Shown: piece after piece, positions 26,205 to 36,040 of the stretch | How the letters are laid out: each line of letters opens with the position of its first letter | How positions within the stretch are numbered: the stretch's first letter is position 1 | Source of the DNA: an uncultured Bacteriovoracaceae bacterium | GTDB lineage: Bacteria > Bdellovibrionota > Bacteriovoracia > Bacteriovoracales > Bacteriovoracaceae | NCBI GenBank assembly: GCA_938034385.1 | Contig: CALHLC010000024.1 | Span: 1 to 53,891, forward strand | Length of the DNA: 53,891 bases | Reading direction: 5' to 3' | Translations under genes and position numbers: made by a program | The notes under the pieces: model-generated | The model's input: the letters and a program-made list of their open reading frames with translations, nothing else | Database searches by the model: none | Told to the model about the DNA's origin: nothing

Positions 26205-27160
26205 TGTCTCTACTCTCTCTTAAAAATATTAAATACCTTTATAATTCAAAAGAAAGCTCTGGTATTTCAAATTTGAATCTTTCAATAAATAAAGGTGAAA
26301 TCGTTTCCTTATTAGGCCCTAGTGGTTCAGGAAAAACGACTATACAAAAGATAATCTCTCATGAGTTAACCCCTCAAGCAGGTCTACTCGAACATAAAAA
26401 CATTAAAGTTTTTAGTAAAACAAAATTAACTGAACAAAACTTTAAAGACCTCAAACCAATACAATACTTAACAACTGAAATTGATGATATTGAAAAAGCA
26501 AGAGAGTTACTCTTTAAATTTGAAATAACTAATACGGTTTATAGAAAAGCTAGTGATCTATCCAATGGAGAAAAGCAGAGATTAGTCCTTGCTAAACTTT
26601 TCATGCACGAATTTGATCTTCTTGTTTGTGATGAGATTTTTTCTGGTATTGACTTTAACAACAGACAAATAATTTTAAAGATTATAAAAGAATTATTAGT
26701 AGAAACTAAAAAGTCTCTCATATGGTCTACACAATTATGCCAAGACGCTCTTAGATATTCAGATATTGTTTGTTTATTACAATTTGGACAAGTTGAACAA
26801 ATTGGTTCACCTGAAGAGATCATCTTTAGACCTGCCACTCTATTTTCTGCACAGTTTTTTGGTCCAATTAATGTTTTTGTTTTAAAGAACTCAAATGCAG
26901 GGATTCAATTGGACTTTCAGAAAATGAAAAAGATTGAACTGAAAAACGAAGGCCTTCTAATTATTAGGCCAGAATATATAAGCTTAGGTTCTCAGTATGA
27001 TTGCCAGCTACAATCCTCAGTTTTCAATGGAATAACCTATCTAAATACTGCTAAATATGAATCTGAGCTCCTCTATTTCTATTCCCCACACAAGCTCAAA
27101 CACTCTAGTGTTAAACTTGATATTGCTTTAAGTCAGGCCCACGTGTTATCTGAGATTTAA
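26204..27160 (+). CDS. ABC transporter ATPase-like protein with degenerate motifs
   Basis: The N-terminal 220 residues form an ABC ATPase: Walker A GPSGSGKTT (38-46), signature LSNGE (119-123, second Gly replaced by Asn), Walker B VCDE (141-144). The H-loop histidine is replaced by Gln177: the family's THDQEEAL reads TQLCQDAL. The following GQVEQIGSPEEI and the TOBE-like C-terminal domain place it near the sugar/iron/polyamine importers (UgpC/FbpC/PotA type). No permease or binding protein lies nearby. It could serve a transporter encoded elsewhere, or the altered motifs may mean a non-transport role. Confidence 0.8.
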   Translation: MSLLSLKNIKYLYNSKESSGISNLNLSINKGEIVSLLGPSGSGKTTIQKIISHELTPQAGLLEHKNIKVFSKTKLTEQNFKDLKPIQYLTTEIDDIEKARELLFKFEITNTVYRKASDLSNGEKQRLVLAKLFMHEFDLLVCDEIFSGIDFNNRQIILKIIKELLVETKKSLIWSTQLCQDALRYSDIVCLLQFGQVEQIGSPEEIIFRPATLFSAQFFGPINVFVLKNSNAGIQLDFQKMKKIELKNEGLLIIRPEYISLGSQYDCQLQSSVFNGITYLNTAKYESELLYFYSPHKLKHSSVKLDIALSQAHVLSEI

Positions 27161-27204
27161 TCATACTCAGAAGCTAATTAAGATGATAAATTCTCTAATA
27201 TATT

Positions 27205-28107
27205 ATGAAAACTTATGATATCTCCACAGATAAACCTAAATGGCTAAAAGCAAAAATCCCTAAGGGTGATAGCTATCTTGAAATAAAAAAATCCTTAAGA
27301 GCTAAAGGCCTATTTACTGTATGTGAGGAAGCAAAGTGCCCTAATTTATCTGAATGCTGGAGTGATAAAACTGCAACAATGATGATTCTAGGAGATACAT
27401 GCACTCGAGCTTGTAAGTTTTGTAATATAAAAACAGGAAACCCAAAAGGCTTTGTAAATTCAAATGAAATAGAAGACTCATCTAAAATGGTAGAGATCAT
27501 GAGTCTTAATTATATCGTTATTACAAGTGTTGATAGAGACGATCTCCTTGATCACGGAAGTTCTCACTTTGCAGCAGTTGTTAATAGAATAAAGAAAGAT
27601 CATCCAAAAACAAAAATTGAAGTCTTAATTCCTGACTTTGATGCCAAAGAAGAGTTCATGCATGTACTTGCAAGAAGCAACCCATTTGTTATTGCTCAAA
27701 ACATTGAAACTGTTAAACGATTAACTCATCCAGTAAGAGATCCAAGAGCTGGTTATCAAAAAACAATAGATTGCTTAGATTTTTATAAAAAAAACTACCC
27801 TCATATTTCCACAAAAACTTCTTTAATGCTTGGCCTTGGAGAAAGCTCTCAAGAAATTTATCAAACATTACAAGATTTAAGAAAAGTAGATGTTGATATC
27901 GTTACCTTTGGACAATACTTACAACCAAGTAAAAGGCACTTAAGTGTTGAGAGATTTTATAAACCAGAGGAGTTTGAGGAATTAAAACGACTTAGTTATA
28001 GATTAGGTTTCAAGTTTGTTGCCTCTGGCCCTATGGTTAGAAGTTCTTATAAAGCAGCAGATTATTTAAAGTTCATAGAAAAAAATGAAAATAGCACAAA
28101 TTCTTAG
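27205..28107 (+). CDS. lipA: Lipoyl synthase LipA
   Basis: LipA inserts two sulfurs into octanoyl groups on lipoyl domains of 2-oxoacid dehydrogenases and GcvH. Both iron-sulfur sites are visible: the auxiliary cluster Cys40, Cys45, Cys51 (CEEAKCPNLSEC) and the radical SAM cluster Cys66, Cys70, Cys73 (CTRACKFC). The C-terminal GPMVRSSYKA includes the RSSY serine ligand. At 300 residues it has normal length. It overlaps lipB by 23 bp. Confidence 0.97.
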   Translation: MKTYDISTDKPKWLKAKIPKGDSYLEIKKSLRAKGLFTVCEEAKCPNLSECWSDKTATMMILGDTCTRACKFCNIKTGNPKGFVNSNEIEDSSKMVEIMSLNYIVITSVDRDDLLDHGSSHFAAVVNRIKKDHPKTKIEVLIPDFDAKEEFMHVLARSNPFVIAQNIETVKRLTHPVRDPRAGYQKTIDCLDFYKKNYPHISTKTSLMLGLGESSQEIYQTLQDLRKVDVDIVTFGQYLQPSKRHLSVERFYKPEEFEELKRLSYRLGFKFVASGPMVRSSYKAADYLKFIEKNENSTNS

Positions 28108-28792
28108 TTCTAAGTACCCTGAACACTTCCAAGTCTATAAGAAAAAGTCTCTTCTTACTATTTGGGACTGGAACTACGGTGAATTCTTAGAACTTCTAAA
28201 GAAAACTAATCAGAGTATTTCAGAAGACCCAAGCCAGGAATTATATATAATATGCTCTCATCGTCCTTGTTTAACGAATGGATATGGTCTTGAAAAAGTA
28301 AAAGGAAAAGTAAGAGAAGATCTTGTGGAGTTTGATCCAAATTTAAGTCTTGATAAAAGTATTTTTCAAATTAAACGTGGAGGTGGTTTAACATTTCACC
28401 ATGAAGGCCAAATAAACTTCTATCCTATTTTTCATTTAACACATCATAAGAAAAACCTTCAAACATATATGATGCGACTTTTAAAAACTTGCTCTGAGAT
28501 ATTAAATGAAAAGTTGCAAACAAATAAGTTTCATTACAAGGGACCATTCTTAGGCCTATGGCATGATGATCATAAAGTTGGATCTATTGGGATGGGACTT
28601 GAAAGATATATCACTCAACACGGTTTTTCTTTAAATCTTTTTCAAAACATTGATTTTAATCATGAAATCTCTAAGTTATATCCTTGTGGTATTAGCTTGC
28701 AGGAATATAAATCTATCAATCAGTTATATGATATTGATGCTAAGTTTAGGCTCGACTTTGTAGAGTCCTTTAAATTAAAGATATTCGAATAA
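28085..28792 (+). CDS. lipB: Octanoyl-ACP:protein octanoyltransferase LipB
   Basis: LipB moves octanoyl from ACP to lipoyl domains, giving the substrate of LipA. The motif KRGGGLTFHHEGQ (97-109) corresponds to the usual RGGxxTxHGPGQ with the second Gly-Pro changed to His-Glu. The catalytic pair is Lys164 (HKVGSIG) and Cys201 (YPCGIS). Translation begins inside lipA. Its last 18 bp overlap the 3' end of the convergent repeat lipoprotein. Confidence 0.93.
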   Translation: MKIAQILSSKYPEHFQVYKKKSLLTIWDWNYGEFLELLKKTNQSISEDPSQELYIICSHRPCLTNGYGLEKVKGKVREDLVEFDPNLSLDKSIFQIKRGGGLTFHHEGQINFYPIFHLTHHKKNLQTYMMRLLKTCSEILNEKLQTNKFHYKGPFLGLWHDDHKVGSIGMGLERYITQHGFSLNLFQNIDFNHEISKLYPCGISLQEYKSINQLYDIDAKFRLDFVESFKLKIFE

Positions 28793-29803
28793 ATACCCTC
28801 TGATAAATTGCTCTGAGAAATAACATACTGCTGAATCATCATGTTTTACAATAGGAGTTGAACCAAAAACTCCTGGTCTCACCTCTTTGTAAATATATAA
28901 ACCGGCTTGACCTACAAACTTATTTTTACTTAAGGATGGAGTATAGCCAAAACTAGTAATCTGTTTCTTATCGAGGATATAGCTTAGCTCAGTACGCTTT
29001 TTATTCACATTTGGAAAAAGAGCAGAAATAATAATCTTATCTTCGTTGTTTTTATTTTGTTCAATTCTAAATCTAATACCAGGGTTATTAGTTAATAAGC
29101 GAGTCTCATCCTTTTTCATCAGTAGTAGATCTCCTGATGTGTTGATCATATCTAATGTATTAGGAGTTCCATCTTCATAAATTCCATTATAAAAACCATC
29201 TAATCGAACAAGCATTTCCTCTTTATCTAACTTATAATGCATATCGCATCTGAAATCTTGTAATGTTTGCTCTAACTCGCTTTCATCCCCTTCTATCGTT
29301 AGATCATCTGCTCCTTGATTAGGTTTTGTTGGAGTTTCAGGTTTTGTCGGAGTTTCAGGTTTAGTTGAAGTTTCAGGTTTAGTTGGAGTTTCAGGTTTAG
29401 TTGGAGTTTCAGGTTTAGTTGGAGTTTCAGGTTTAGATGGAGTTTCAGGTTTAGTTGGAGTTTCAGGTTTAGCTGGAGTTTCAGGTTTAGCTGGAGTTTC
29501 AGGTGTTGGTATTTCGGTACTTGGTATTTCGGTACTTGGTATTTCGGTACTTGGTATTTCGGTACTTGGTATTTCGGTACTTGGTATTTCGGTACTTGGT
29601 ATTTCAGTACTTGGTATTTCAGTACTTGGTTCGTCTTCAATCAACTCTTCTTCAGTCGATTCTTCAGCTTCTCTAGCAGGAGTATCCATAAGGATTCTTA
29701 CTTCCTTATCCTTGGCATCTTTTTCCACTACTTTTATGACTCTCTTTTTAGGAGGAGAACAACTAATAAACAAGGCCAATACTAAAATTATAAACTTTTT
29801 CAT
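28775..29803 (-). CDS. Lipoprotein with Pro-rich repeat stalk and C-terminal domain
   Basis: The ATG at 29803 gives a lipoprotein signal MKKFIILVLALFISC; the open frame reaches 29839 but the extra 12 residues are not signal-like. An acidic segment is followed by about eight PSTEI units and then about ten KPETP(T/A/S) units, an extended rod-like stalk of roughly 100 residues. The remaining 165 residues form a beta-rich domain (YKLDKEEMLVRLDGFYNGIY onward) with two cysteines. This architecture suits display of a domain away from the membrane. The gene converges on lipB with an 18-bp coding overlap. No family recognised. Confidence 0.8.
   Translation of the reverse strand: MKKFIILVLALFISCSPPKKRVIKVVEKDAKDKEVRILMDTPAREAEESTEEELIEDEPSTEIPSTEIPSTEIPSTEIPSTEIPSTEIPSTEIPSTEIPTPETPAKPETPAKPETPTKPETPSKPETPTKPETPTKPETPTKPETSTKPETPTKPETPTKPNQGADDLTIEGDESELEQTLQDFRCDMHYKLDKEEMLVRLDGFYNGIYEDGTPNTLDMINTSGDLLLMKKDETRLLTNNPGIRFRIEQNKNNEDKIIISALFPNVNKKRTELSYILDKKQITSFGYTPSLSKNKFVGQAGLYIYKEVRPGVFGSTPIVKHDDSAVCYFSEQFIRGYLFEYL
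29322..29507 (-). repeat. 18-bp coding repeats (KPETPT)
   Basis: About ten tandem copies of an 18-bp unit (plus-strand form GGAGTTTCAGGTTTAGTT) encode KPETPT with minor Ala/Ser variation at one position. The unit keeps frame, so copy number can vary without disrupting the gene. Confidence 0.85.
29508..29627 (-). repeat. 15-bp coding repeats (PSTEI)
   Basis: Eight exact or near-exact head-to-tail copies of GGTATTTCGGTACTT occur from 29508 to 29627; the last two carry a single G-to-A change. They encode the PSTEI part of the lipoprotein stalk. The near identity indicates recent slippage or recombination. Confidence 0.92.
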
Positions 29804-29924
29804 ACCTACTAATTCTAACCAGGATAAAGAGATACCCAACCAAAAGTAGAATTTTTACACATTATGCCTATATTTTGGTCATCTAACCTAGAAATTGTCT
29901 CTAAACTTAGATAAAACCAATATA

Positions 29925-30524
29925 ATGAAAATCCTACTAGGAACAACTTCTAAGTATAAGAAAGCTCTTTTTAATAAACTTGGCCTTTCTTATGAAAGTG
30001 CTTCACCTCAATTCGATGAATTATCTTTTTTAAGAGAAAATTCTGAACTTCCGCCTAGAAAGTACTCAGAAGTTTTAGCTCAAGAAAAAGCAAAAAGTTT
30101 AGCTCTACAATATAAAGACTTTCTTATTATTGCTGCTGACCAGGTATGCTTAATGGAAGAGATGGTTTTTCATAAATCTAAAAATTTTGAAGGGGCCCTT
30201 GAGACTTTAAAAGAGCTCAATGGAAAAACTCATCAACTTTTTACCAGCTATCATATAATTTATAAAGATCAACAACTTACACATACAAATATTACAAATT
30301 TAACGATGCATGAATTAGATCAAAGCGAGATAAAAAGATACATAGAGTTGGATTTACCTTATGACTGTGCTGGTTCATATAAATTAGAATCTTATGGTTC
30401 GACTCTATTTAGAACAATTGAAACTGAAGATCATCATGCAATTATAGGACTGCCTATTCTAAAACTGGCTAATGATTTAAGAAAATTGGGAGTAACTAAC
30501 TTCCTAGGTACTCACCATGAATAA
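29925..30524 (+). CDS. maf: Maf family nucleotide pyrophosphatase
   Basis: Maf proteins hydrolyse non-canonical or canonical nucleoside triphosphates (dTTP/UTP or m7GTP types). The ATG at 29925 gives the family start MKILLGTTSKYKKALF, with the S-x-x-R/K region of the phosphate-binding motif, and AADQVCL is the conserved Asp-containing segment. The frame is open 10 codons further upstream without family similarity. The substrate subtype cannot be told by eye. Its end overlaps queC by 8 bp. Confidence 0.9.
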   Translation: MKILLGTTSKYKKALFNKLGLSYESASPQFDELSFLRENSELPPRKYSEVLAQEKAKSLALQYKDFLIIAADQVCLMEEMVFHKSKNFEGALETLKELNGKTHQLFTSYHIIYKDQQLTHTNITNLTMHELDQSEIKRYIELDLPYDCAGSYKLESYGSTLFRTIETEDHHAIIGLPILKLANDLRKLGVTNFLGTHHE

Positions 30525-31182
30525 TATCAAAGCAATAGTAGTTCACTCCGGTGGAATGGATTCAAGTATTTGTCTAAAATTAGCTATTAATAAATTTGGT
30601 GCCCAACATGTATTGGCCCTAGGTTTTGATTATGATCAACGCCACCTCACTGAATTAGAAGCATCGAAACTTATTTGCTCATCTTGGGGTGTGAAACAAA
30701 AGATTTTTTCACTGCCATTTATGAAAAAAATCACCCAAAACTCATTAACAAACCATGACCTTGAAATTAGTACTACTCAAAATATTCCAAACTCTTTAGT
30801 GGTTGGAAGAAATGGACTTATGGCCAGGATTGCAGCAATTCATGCTGATAGTCTAGGAGCTCAATGTATTTATTTAGGAGTGATAGAAGTTGAGGAAGCA
30901 AACTCAGGCTATAGAGATTGTAATAGAAAATACTTCGACAAACTTGAAGAAATTTTACAATTAGATTTTGATAATGATCAATTTAAAATCCTTACTCCTA
31001 TTATAAAGATGACTAAATCTGAAACGATGGAACTAGTTGACTCGTTAGGAGAGCTAGACTTTCTCGTAAAAAATACAATTACTTGTTATCAAGGGAAAAC
31101 TCATCCAGGTTGTGGGACCTGCCCAAGTTGTAAATTAAGAAATGAAGGTCTTGAGATTTTTAGACAAAAAAAAGGAGACTAA
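30517..31182 (+). CDS. queC: 7-cyano-7-deazaguanine synthase QueC
   Basis: QueC makes preQ0 from 7-carboxy-7-deazaguanine, ammonia and ATP on the way to queuosine in tRNA. The PP-loop ATP pyrophosphatase motif VHSGGMDSS is at residues 9-17, and the zinc-binding cysteines are Cys190, Cys199, Cys202 and Cys205 at the C-terminus (HPGCGTCPSC). At 221 residues it has normal length. No queD, queE or queF is adjacent. A hairpin terminator overlaps its stop codon. Confidence 0.95.
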   Translation: MNNIKAIVVHSGGMDSSICLKLAINKFGAQHVLALGFDYDQRHLTELEASKLICSSWGVKQKIFSLPFMKKITQNSLTNHDLEISTTQNIPNSLVVGRNGLMARIAAIHADSLGAQCIYLGVIEVEEANSGYRDCNRKYFDKLEEILQLDFDNDQFKILTPIIKMTKSETMELVDSLGELDFLVKNTITCYQGKTHPGCGTCPSCKLRNEGLEIFRQKKGD

Positions 31183-31198
31183 AAAGCCTCCTTCTTTT
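31167..31198. terminator. Bidirectional terminator between queC and LEA-like gene
   Basis: Arms 31167-31177 (AAAAAAAGGAG) and 31188-31198 (CTCCTTCTTTT) pair over 11 bp with one mismatch. Read on the minus strand the stem is followed by a T8 tract, a strong intrinsic terminator for the LEA-like gene; on the plus strand the 3' arm itself is U-rich and could serve queC. The queC stop codon lies in the loop. Confidence 0.75.
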
Positions 31199-31217
31199 CA
31201 AAACTATAATTTTATTC

Positions 31218-31841
31218 TTATAAGTTATCTAATTCGCCATCAATTTCAGACTCAGCTCTTTCAAGCTCTTCTTGTAATTCAATGTTATCAAGCTCATCAA
31301 GCTCGTCAACTTCTCTAGCGATAGCATTTGCTCCACTTTCAACTTTATCAGTTACAGTTTCAGCAGCGTTACCAATTGCTTCTCCAGTAGCTTTAGCAGC
31401 GTCAGCTCCAGCATCGATTGTTTTTGAAACAGCATTCGTTGCCATTTCACCAGTTGCTTGAGCAGCATCTTTAGCTGTTTCTACAGTTGCTTCAACAGCG
31501 TCACTTGCAACATCTCCTGCAGCTTTAGCAGTATCAGCAGCAGCATTACCTACAGTCTTAGCTGCGTCCATAGCTCCTTCACCAACAGCTTTAGCAGCGT
31601 CAGTAGTTGCTTCTACTGCACTTCCAGCAGCTTCAACAGTTGCTTGAGCAGCGTCTTTAGTCATTTCAACAGCACTTCCAGCAGCGTCTGTAGTCATTTC
31701 TACAGCACTTCCAGCAGCGTCAGTTGTTTTTTCTAAAGCTTCTTTAGCTGTGTTTGTGATTACATTTTCTTCTCCAGTGAAAAAGAAAAAACCAAATCCT
31801 AATACTAAGATTAGACATAAAAAATACATAATGTTCTTCAT
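31218..31841 (-). CDS. Membrane-anchored LEA/apolipoprotein-like repeat protein
   Basis: An N-terminal hydrophobic anchor or signal (MKNIMYFLCLILVLGFGFFFF) precedes about 150 residues of Ala-rich units with an approximate 11-residue period, such as TTDAAGSAVEM, TKDAAQATVEA and TTDAAKAVGEG. The pattern predicts long amphipathic helices as in group 3 LEA proteins and apolipoproteins. The C-terminal 35 residues are strongly acidic. LEA-type proteins protect membranes or proteins under desiccation or osmotic stress; whether this one does is inference. AGGAGAG precedes the ATG. The DNA carries matching direct repeats near 31640-31725. Confidence 0.8.
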   Translation of the reverse strand: MKNIMYFLCLILVLGFGFFFFTGEENVITNTAKEALEKTTDAAGSAVEMTTDAAGSAVEMTKDAAQATVEAAGSAVEATTDAAKAVGEGAMDAAKTVGNAAADTAKAAGDVASDAVEATVETAKDAAQATGEMATNAVSKTIDAGADAAKATGEAIGNAAETVTDKVESGANAIAREVDELDELDNIELQEELERAESEIDGELDNL

Positions 31842-31990
31842 TTACTCTCCTATTTTGAGTTCAACTTTAAGTTTTCCTCTTTTATCTAAATGAGTCTTTG
31901 GGGTCAATTGAAATCGAAAAATCGGGTAATTTTGTCAAAGTTTTCGAAAAAACCACTGACTTGCCGCATCAATAAAGCTGAACTCTGTAT

Positions 31991-33271
31991 TTAGTTTAAC
32001 CATCCACTTAAAAAGAATTGTTTTTCAGGATCATGAGTACGCTTTAACCGAGAAAAAATTTCTAAGACTTTTTCTTGGTGATATTTCTTAATAAAAACTT
32101 GTTTCACTAACCCAATTCCATGCTCTGCAAAGGGAGACCCTTTAAACTGAAAGATTAAGTCATAAAACTTTAATAGTTGCTCTTTAATCACATTTTCATC
32201 CTTTTTCTCTGGATTAAAATTAAAATGAAGATGACAATCTCCAAGGTGACCAAATAAATTATAACGAACTCCCAACTTACTCCAGCTTCTATAAAAGTCC
32301 ATTAGTTCTTGAAAACTCTCAAGCGAAACCTGAGCATCTGTCCCTTTTTTTACAACTCCAGCTCGTGCATTTTCTTCATTCACACTACGAGGTATTTCTA
32401 CTCTAAGGGCCAAGAATTTAGAGCGATTGATTTCAAATATATCATCATCATTGATATGCTCTAGTTTCATTAGGAAGTTTTCAAAAATATTTTCTAATTC
32501 AGATTCTCTCACCTCCAAGACAATTAAATCTAAATCTTTAAATGGTGGTTCCTTTAAATATGTTAGAGAATTGGAGTCTAAAAACTCACATATTCTAATA
32601 CTTCTTCTATAAGCTTGAACTTTTTCAACAATCTCAAGGTGGGCCTTGTAATCGTCTTCCCATTTAGGAAGCTTGATAAACAAACAGGTATAGTTTTCTC
32701 TCTTTGTCGTTTTTATCTTCGCACTCGTAATAACTCCAAGTTGACCTTCAGTTCCTATCATAAGATCACACTCTCGATCAAAGCGAGGCATGGGAGGGTT
32801 TTTAAAAAACTTATACTGATCAGTCAGTAATTTATAATCCTCGTCAATAATATGTTTCTTATCGGTTAGCTTTTTTAACTCACCTTTATAATTTAAATAT
32901 TCACACTCAAGAACTTGTTCTCTAAAAGTTCCATAACCAAATGCCATCTCCCCGGTACATGAAGTAGCTAGGCCTGCTAAGACACACGCTGACTTATCTG
33001 TAGGATAAGTCATAATTTCTCTCTGCGTTCCTTTAAGATAATCAATTGCATCTTGCCAGGTTACAGCTCCAGAGATGATTAAATCATCTCCAGCTAATTC
33101 AATATGAGTTGGCATGGAAGACAAATCCACTAAGTATTGTTCACTTAAAGTTTGCTCTAATCGATCAAATGCGATCACTGTCGAGGTTTTACTCATGACA
33201 TAAAGCGAAGGAATATGCGTCTTAATATGCTCTTTTAAACTCTCGATTGATTTTGGATAAATTGTTTTCAT
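31991..33271 (-). CDS. FAD-binding oxidase (GlcD/D-lactate dehydrogenase-like)
   Basis: This 426-residue protein has the PCMH/VAO-type FAD-binding fold: the N-terminal half carries [21 protein letters not shown] and [12 protein letters not shown], the usual flavin-contact segments, and the C-terminal cap ends with [10 protein letters not shown], the H-G-x-G substrate/FAD motif of glycolate and D-lactate oxidases. A 2-hydroxy acid substrate is likely but not fixed. It lacks iron-sulfur cysteine clusters. It overlaps leuS by 4 bp. Confidence 0.85.
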   Translation of the reverse strand: MKTIYPKSIESLKEHIKTHIPSLYVMSKTSTVIAFDRLEQTLSEQYLVDLSSMPTHIELAGDDLIISGAVTWQDAIDYLKGTQREIMTYPTDKSACVLAGLATSCTGEMAFGYGTFREQVLECEYLNYKGELKKLTDKKHIIDEDYKLLTDQYKFFKNPPMPRFDRECDLMIGTEGQLGVITSAKIKTTKRENYTCLFIKLPKWEDDYKAHLEIVEKVQAYRRSIRICEFLDSNSLTYLKEPPFKDLDLIVLEVRESELENIFENFLMKLEHINDDDIFEINRSKFLALRVEIPRSVNEENARAGVVKKGTDAQVSLESFQELMDFYRSWSKLGVRYNLFGHLGDCHLHFNFNPEKKDENVIKEQLLKFYDLIFQFKGSPFAEHGIGLVKQVFIKKYHQEKVLEIFSRLKRTHDPEKQFFLSGWLN

Positions 33272-36015
33272 AAAACGAGGTTAACAATCTTCTTTGGAAC
33301 AATGATCAGTTTCTTTATACTCTTATCACCTATTAGCTTAATGACTTTTTCATTTTCCATAATGGCCTTTTCAATTTCATCTTTTGCTAAATCAATTGGT
33401 AGGTCTAATAAGAACTTCATTTTCCCATTTACAGAAATCGGATAAGAATAATTTGATTCAACTAAGTAAGATTCATTAAGTTTAGGAAATACTGCAAAGC
33501 TAATGGTTTCGTTCATTCCAAGTTTCTTCCAAACTTCTTCGCATAGATGAGGAGTAAAAGGACTTAAAAGAATTGTTAATTCCTTTAGAATTCTTGCATT
33601 TTTACATTTTAACTTTGTAAGATCATTCACACAGATCATGAAAGCACTTACTGAAGTATTTAATGATAAGACTTCTAAATCAGCACTAACTTTTTTAATG
33701 GCCGTATGGAGTACTTTAAATTCATCTTGAGTTGGTTCAGTATCAATTAAGTCTGTATCAACTAGTTTCCAATACTTTTGGATAAATCTATAAACACCTT
33801 CGATACCATTTGTATTCCATGGTTTAGATTGCTCTATTGGACCAAGAAACATTTCATAAAGCCTTAAAGTATCCGCCCCATACTCATCACATATTCTATC
33901 TGGGTTAACGACGTTGTATTTAGATTTACTCATTTTTTCTTGAGCATAACCACATTTATAAACATCACCTTCTAAAATAAATTCAGCATCTTTATACTCT
34001 GGCATCCAACTCTTAAATGCCTCTAAATCAAGCACATCATTTTTTACGATATTTACATCTACATGCACTTGCATCGTATCATGTTGATCCTTAAGGCCAA
34101 GACTTACAAATTTATTCGTTCCTTTGACTCTGTAGACAAAGTTTGAACGGCCTTGAATCATTCCTTGGTTTACTAGTCTTTTAAAAGGCTCTTCTTCACA
34201 AATGTAGCCAAGGTCATATAAAAACATATTCCAACATCGGCTATAAAGTAGATGGCCAGTGGCATGCTCTACTCCACCAACATAAAGGTCTACATCTCTC
34301 CAATACTCATTGGCTTCTTTAGAGACTAACTCATCTGAGTTATTTGGGTCCATATATCGTAAAAAGTACGCTGAAGATCCTGCAAAACCAGGCATAGTCG
34401 AATACTCTAACTGATGTCCATCAGTTGTTTTCCATGAACTTGCTCTAGCAAGAGGAGGTTCTCCATCTTCAGTAGGTAAATATTTATCAACTTCAGGAAG
34501 CTCAAGTGGTAATTGATCATAAGATAAGGCTTTTGGAATATCGTTTTTAAAATAAATTGGAAATGGTTCGCCCCAATATCTTTGTCTAGAAAAAATCGCA
34601 TCTCGTAATTTAAAATTTACAGTGCTTTTTCCTAAAGATCTTTTTTCTACTTCTTCTATGGCCACTTTAATAGCTTTAGAAACATCTAATCCATTTAAAA
34701 AATCTGAATTCACCAAAGTACCAGACTTTGCATCAAGAGATGATTCACTCACATCAGCATCTTTAATGATAGAGATAATAGGAAGATCAAAATGTTTAGC
34801 AAAAGCATAATCTCTACTATCATGAGCAGGGACGGCCATAATAGCACCTGTTCCATAACCACCTAGTACATAATCAGCAATCCAAATTGGAATCTTTTTC
34901 TGAGTAAATGGATTAATACAATATGATCCTGAAAAAACACCAGAAACTTTTTTCACTTCAGCTATTCTTTCTCTCTCACTTCTTTTTTCTGTAATAGATA
35001 AATACTCATCAACTGCTTCTTTTTGATCTTCTGTCACAACGCTAGCAACATAATCACTCTCTGGAGCTAGCACCATAAAAGTTGCTCCGAAGATAGTATC
35101 AGCTCTAGTAGTAAAAACTTTTATAGCATCTTTAGAATCTTCAATTGTAAAATCAATTTCAGCTCCAATACTTCTGCCTATCCAGTTTCGTTGCATTTCT
35201 TTAAGAGAATCAGACCAATCAATATTATCAAGACCTTCTAATAGTCTTTTAGCATAAGCAGTAATTCTTAAACACCACTGCATCATCGATTTCTGAAAGA
35301 CTGGGTGAGACCCTCGTACAGAAAATCCTTCTTTAACTTCATCATTTGCTAGAACTGTACCTAGTGCTGGACACCAATTCACACTCGTTTGGGCCCTATA
35401 AGCTAGTCGATAACATTGAAGAATATCTTCTTTTTTCTTTTCATCAAATTCAGACCAAGCTTTCGCATCAAAAGAAGTTTCACAATGATGAGCTGCCTCA
35501 ACTGAAGCATTTCCTGATTTTTCAAACTCCAAAATTAACTCTTTGATCTCTCGGGCCTTATCTAATGCATTATCATACCAAGAGTTAAACAATTTTAAGA
35601 ATATCCACTGCGTATGTTTATAATAACTTGGGTCACTTGTTTTTACTTCTCTTGACCAATCAAAAGACAGTCCAAGGTTTTCTAATTGCTCTCTATATCT
35701 GGCAACATTTTCTGATGTTGCAACACTAGGGTGCTTACCTGTTTTTATTGCATATTGCTCAGCAGGTAATCCAAAAGAATCATAACCCATAGGGTGAAGG
35801 ACATTAAAACCACAAAGTCTTTTATAACGAGTAATTATATCAGAAGCGATATAACCTAAAGGGTGCCCTACATGTAAACCTGCTCCAGATGGATAGGGAA
35901 ACATATCTAAAACATAATACTTAGGCTTGTCAGAATTATCGGTTACCTCAAAGGTCTTATTCTCTTTCCAATAGCTTTGCCAATAACTTTCAATTTTTTG
36001 ATGTTCGTAGCTCAT
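33268..36015 (-). CDS. leuS: Leucyl-tRNA synthetase
   Basis: LeuRS charges tRNA-Leu and edits misactivated amino acids. Class I motifs are HVGH (48-51, the HIGH motif) and KMSKS in the C-terminal third, and the CP1 editing domain contains the [17 protein letters not shown] segment. At 915 residues it exceeds the E. coli enzyme (860), owing in part to an insertion near residues 150-200 before the zinc-like CP region. It overlaps the FAD oxidase start by 4 bp. Confidence 0.97.
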   Translation of the reverse strand: MSYEHQKIESYWQSYWKENKTFEVTDNSDKPKYYVLDMFPYPSGAGLHVGHPLGYIASDIITRYKRLCGFNVLHPMGYDSFGLPAEQYAIKTGKHPSVATSENVARYREQLENLGLSFDWSREVKTSDPSYYKHTQWIFLKLFNSWYDNALDKAREIKELILEFEKSGNASVEAAHHCETSFDAKAWSEFDEKKKEDILQCYRLAYRAQTSVNWCPALGTVLANDEVKEGFSVRGSHPVFQKSMMQWCLRITAYAKRLLEGLDNIDWSDSLKEMQRNWIGRSIGAEIDFTIEDSKDAIKVFTTRADTIFGATFMVLAPESDYVASVVTEDQKEAVDEYLSITEKRSERERIAEVKKVSGVFSGSYCINPFTQKKIPIWIADYVLGGYGTGAIMAVPAHDSRDYAFAKHFDLPIISIIKDADVSESSLDAKSGTLVNSDFLNGLDVSKAIKVAIEEVEKRSLGKSTVNFKLRDAIFSRQRYWGEPFPIYFKNDIPKALSYDQLPLELPEVDKYLPTEDGEPPLARASSWKTTDGHQLEYSTMPGFAGSSAYFLRYMDPNNSDELVSKEANEYWRDVDLYVGGVEHATGHLLYSRCWNMFLYDLGYICEEEPFKRLVNQGMIQGRSNFVYRVKGTNKFVSLGLKDQHDTMQVHVDVNIVKNDVLDLEAFKSWMPEYKDAEFILEGDVYKCGYAQEKMSKSKYNVVNPDRICDEYGADTLRLYEMFLGPIEQSKPWNTNGIEGVYRFIQKYWKLVDTDLIDTEPTQDEFKVLHTAIKKVSADLEVLSLNTSVSAFMICVNDLTKLKCKNARILKELTILLSPFTPHLCEEVWKKLGMNETISFAVFPKLNESYLVESNYSYPISVNGKMKFLLDLPIDLAKDEIEKAIMENEKVIKLIGDKSIKKLIIVPKKIVNLVL

Positions 36016-36040
36016 AGATCCTCTTATAAAAGTATAAGAT

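Noticed and set aside
29508..29627. CRISPR-like regular repeats
   Set aside because: Units are 15 bp, head to tail, without spacers, and encode an in-frame protein stalk.
29299..29640. A minus-strand frame of 113 codons with QLNLKLQ-type repeats
   Set aside because: It is the alternate-frame reading of the stalk lipoprotein repeats and has no ribosome-binding site or signal of its own.
29921..29926. TATAAT as a promoter -10 for maf
   Set aside because: It overlaps the maf start codon, so transcription from it would begin inside the gene, and no -35 is suitably placed.
31458..31736. A plus-strand frame rich in Ser, Cys and Phe
   Set aside because: It is the antisense of the Ala-rich LEA-like gene; the composition is a mirror of its repeats.
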